64,000 nucleotides of DNA from Branchiostoma floridae (lineage: Eukaryota > Chordata > Leptocardii > Amphioxiformes > Branchiostomatidae). The notes under the pieces are model-generated. The model searched no databases, was not told the origin of the DNA, and saw only the letters and a list, made by a program, of their open reading frames with translations. The first letter of the stretch is position 1; every line of letters starts with the position of its first letter. This document shows positions 63,184-64,000 of the stretch, piece by piece. The position numbers and the translations under genes were made by a program. The stretch covers positions 14,922,603-14,986,602 of the forward strand of contig NC_049992.1 of NCBI RefSeq assembly GCF_000003815.2, given 5' to 3'.

Positions 63184-64000
63184 CACTACTTCAGGCTTAC
63201 CACCTACAGTTTAGCTGCTGGTCTTCAACTGCAGCGGCTTCTGCATTTGACCACTCAGTTGTGTACCATGGCGTCTGACCATACTGTCGAAGTGGATGTT
63301 TCAGTACCGTTGATCGGTAATGAAATATATTATTTCAAAATTATCTGTAGTTTTAACACCAACATTATATTTATTTATTGAATGAAAAATAGATTATGCG
63401 TTTTGTTGTTTATCATCAGCTTGTATAACTTAGTCAGATTACTTCGATCTCTAATCTTGTTATCATTTATTGCAGAACAATGACAATGTTTAATTCTTTA
63501 CCGCCACGGCCTTCCCAAGTCACACAGCCTCTATAGAAATATTACTCTCTTCAAAATTCACGATACCTGCCTACATACACGCGTAATGATATGATGTACA
63601 TTCTGTTACATGGATATGGGTAAAGCTCGTTTTTTAGTAATATATCTGCTGCAATCCATGCAAACAGTCATTCCAGTATACTAGCCATTGTTTCAATCCA
63701 CTTAATTTATATCTTCATTCAATACGAAAACTTATATCGTAAGGATGCCCCTGAAGGGGGCTTTGCCCAGTAGAGTATAGATAGAAGAAGTGTTTGAACG
63801 TAAAAGACTTAACGAATACATTCAGGTCGATTATGATGGCTATTTACGATTTAGAAAATTACACGAAATACATGTACCACACCATAGTTTTTCTTGTATT
63901 TTATGCGGGATCTGTGCCCTCAACGTTCTATCGTAAACTAAAGCCGTATTTCTAAATGCCTTTTCCTGTATTCATTTTCTACAGTGTCAACCCATCATGG
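63184..64000 (+). other. 3' flank of the Ig-SH3 receptor
   Basis: 3' UTR and downstream sequence, AT-rich. I see no convincing AATAAA and no further gene before the window ends. Confidence 0.4.

Overview
The window reads as invertebrate animal nuclear DNA, most likely from a lancelet (amphioxus, Branchiostoma-like). The reasons are large spliced genes with GT-AG introns, an Ig-family receptor assembled from phase-1 exons, an alpha-type nicotinic receptor subunit with the classic early exon sizes (45 and 110 nt), tRNA-derived SINEs, a CR1/Jockey-like LINE fragment and many short inverted-repeat DNA elements (MITEs). The species is an inference; nothing here is bacterial or organellar. There is one assembly gap of 155 N at 19573-19727.

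Only two genes can be supported, and both can be followed from start codon to stop codon. (1) On the minus strand, 30941 down to 26193, eight exons encode a 476-aa pentameric ligand-gated channel subunit. It has a signal peptide, Cys-loop, vicinal cysteines, four membrane segments and a cytoplasmic M3-M4 loop. Two of its introns carry MITEs, and one MITE end lies directly against a splice donor. (2) On the plus strand, 54848 to 63183, eight exons encode a 504-aa type I membrane protein: signal peptide, three Ig-like domains, one membrane helix, a cytoplasmic SH3 domain and a C-terminal YxxM tyrosine motif. All seven introns are phase 1, so each domain is a movable cassette. I do not recognise this Ig-TM-SH3 layout as a standard receptor family; it is the most interesting object in the window.

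The rest (1-26 kb, 31-54.8 kb and the long introns) is gene-poor. It holds three copies of one MITE family (1.0, 3.25 and 33.0 kb), a piggyBac-type TTAA element family (15.5, 18.1 and 36.9 kb), a 1.2-kb foldback element containing the gap (19.44-20.64 kb), a TA-flanked 200-bp MITE (35.5 kb), tandem repeats (24.3 and 46.8 kb), a 180-bp near-identical duplication (31.9-32.3 kb), microsatellites, SINE copies (49.3 and 62.4 kb) and a 5'-truncated LINE (53.4-54.4 kb).

The two genes are not obviously linked in function. Both look like cell-surface signalling proteins of the kind that have expanded in lancelets: a ligand-gated channel with an altered binding site, and an adhesion or immune-type receptor with a built-in adaptor domain. 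All exon boundaries were set by reading splice signals and keeping frame; no transcript evidence was available.
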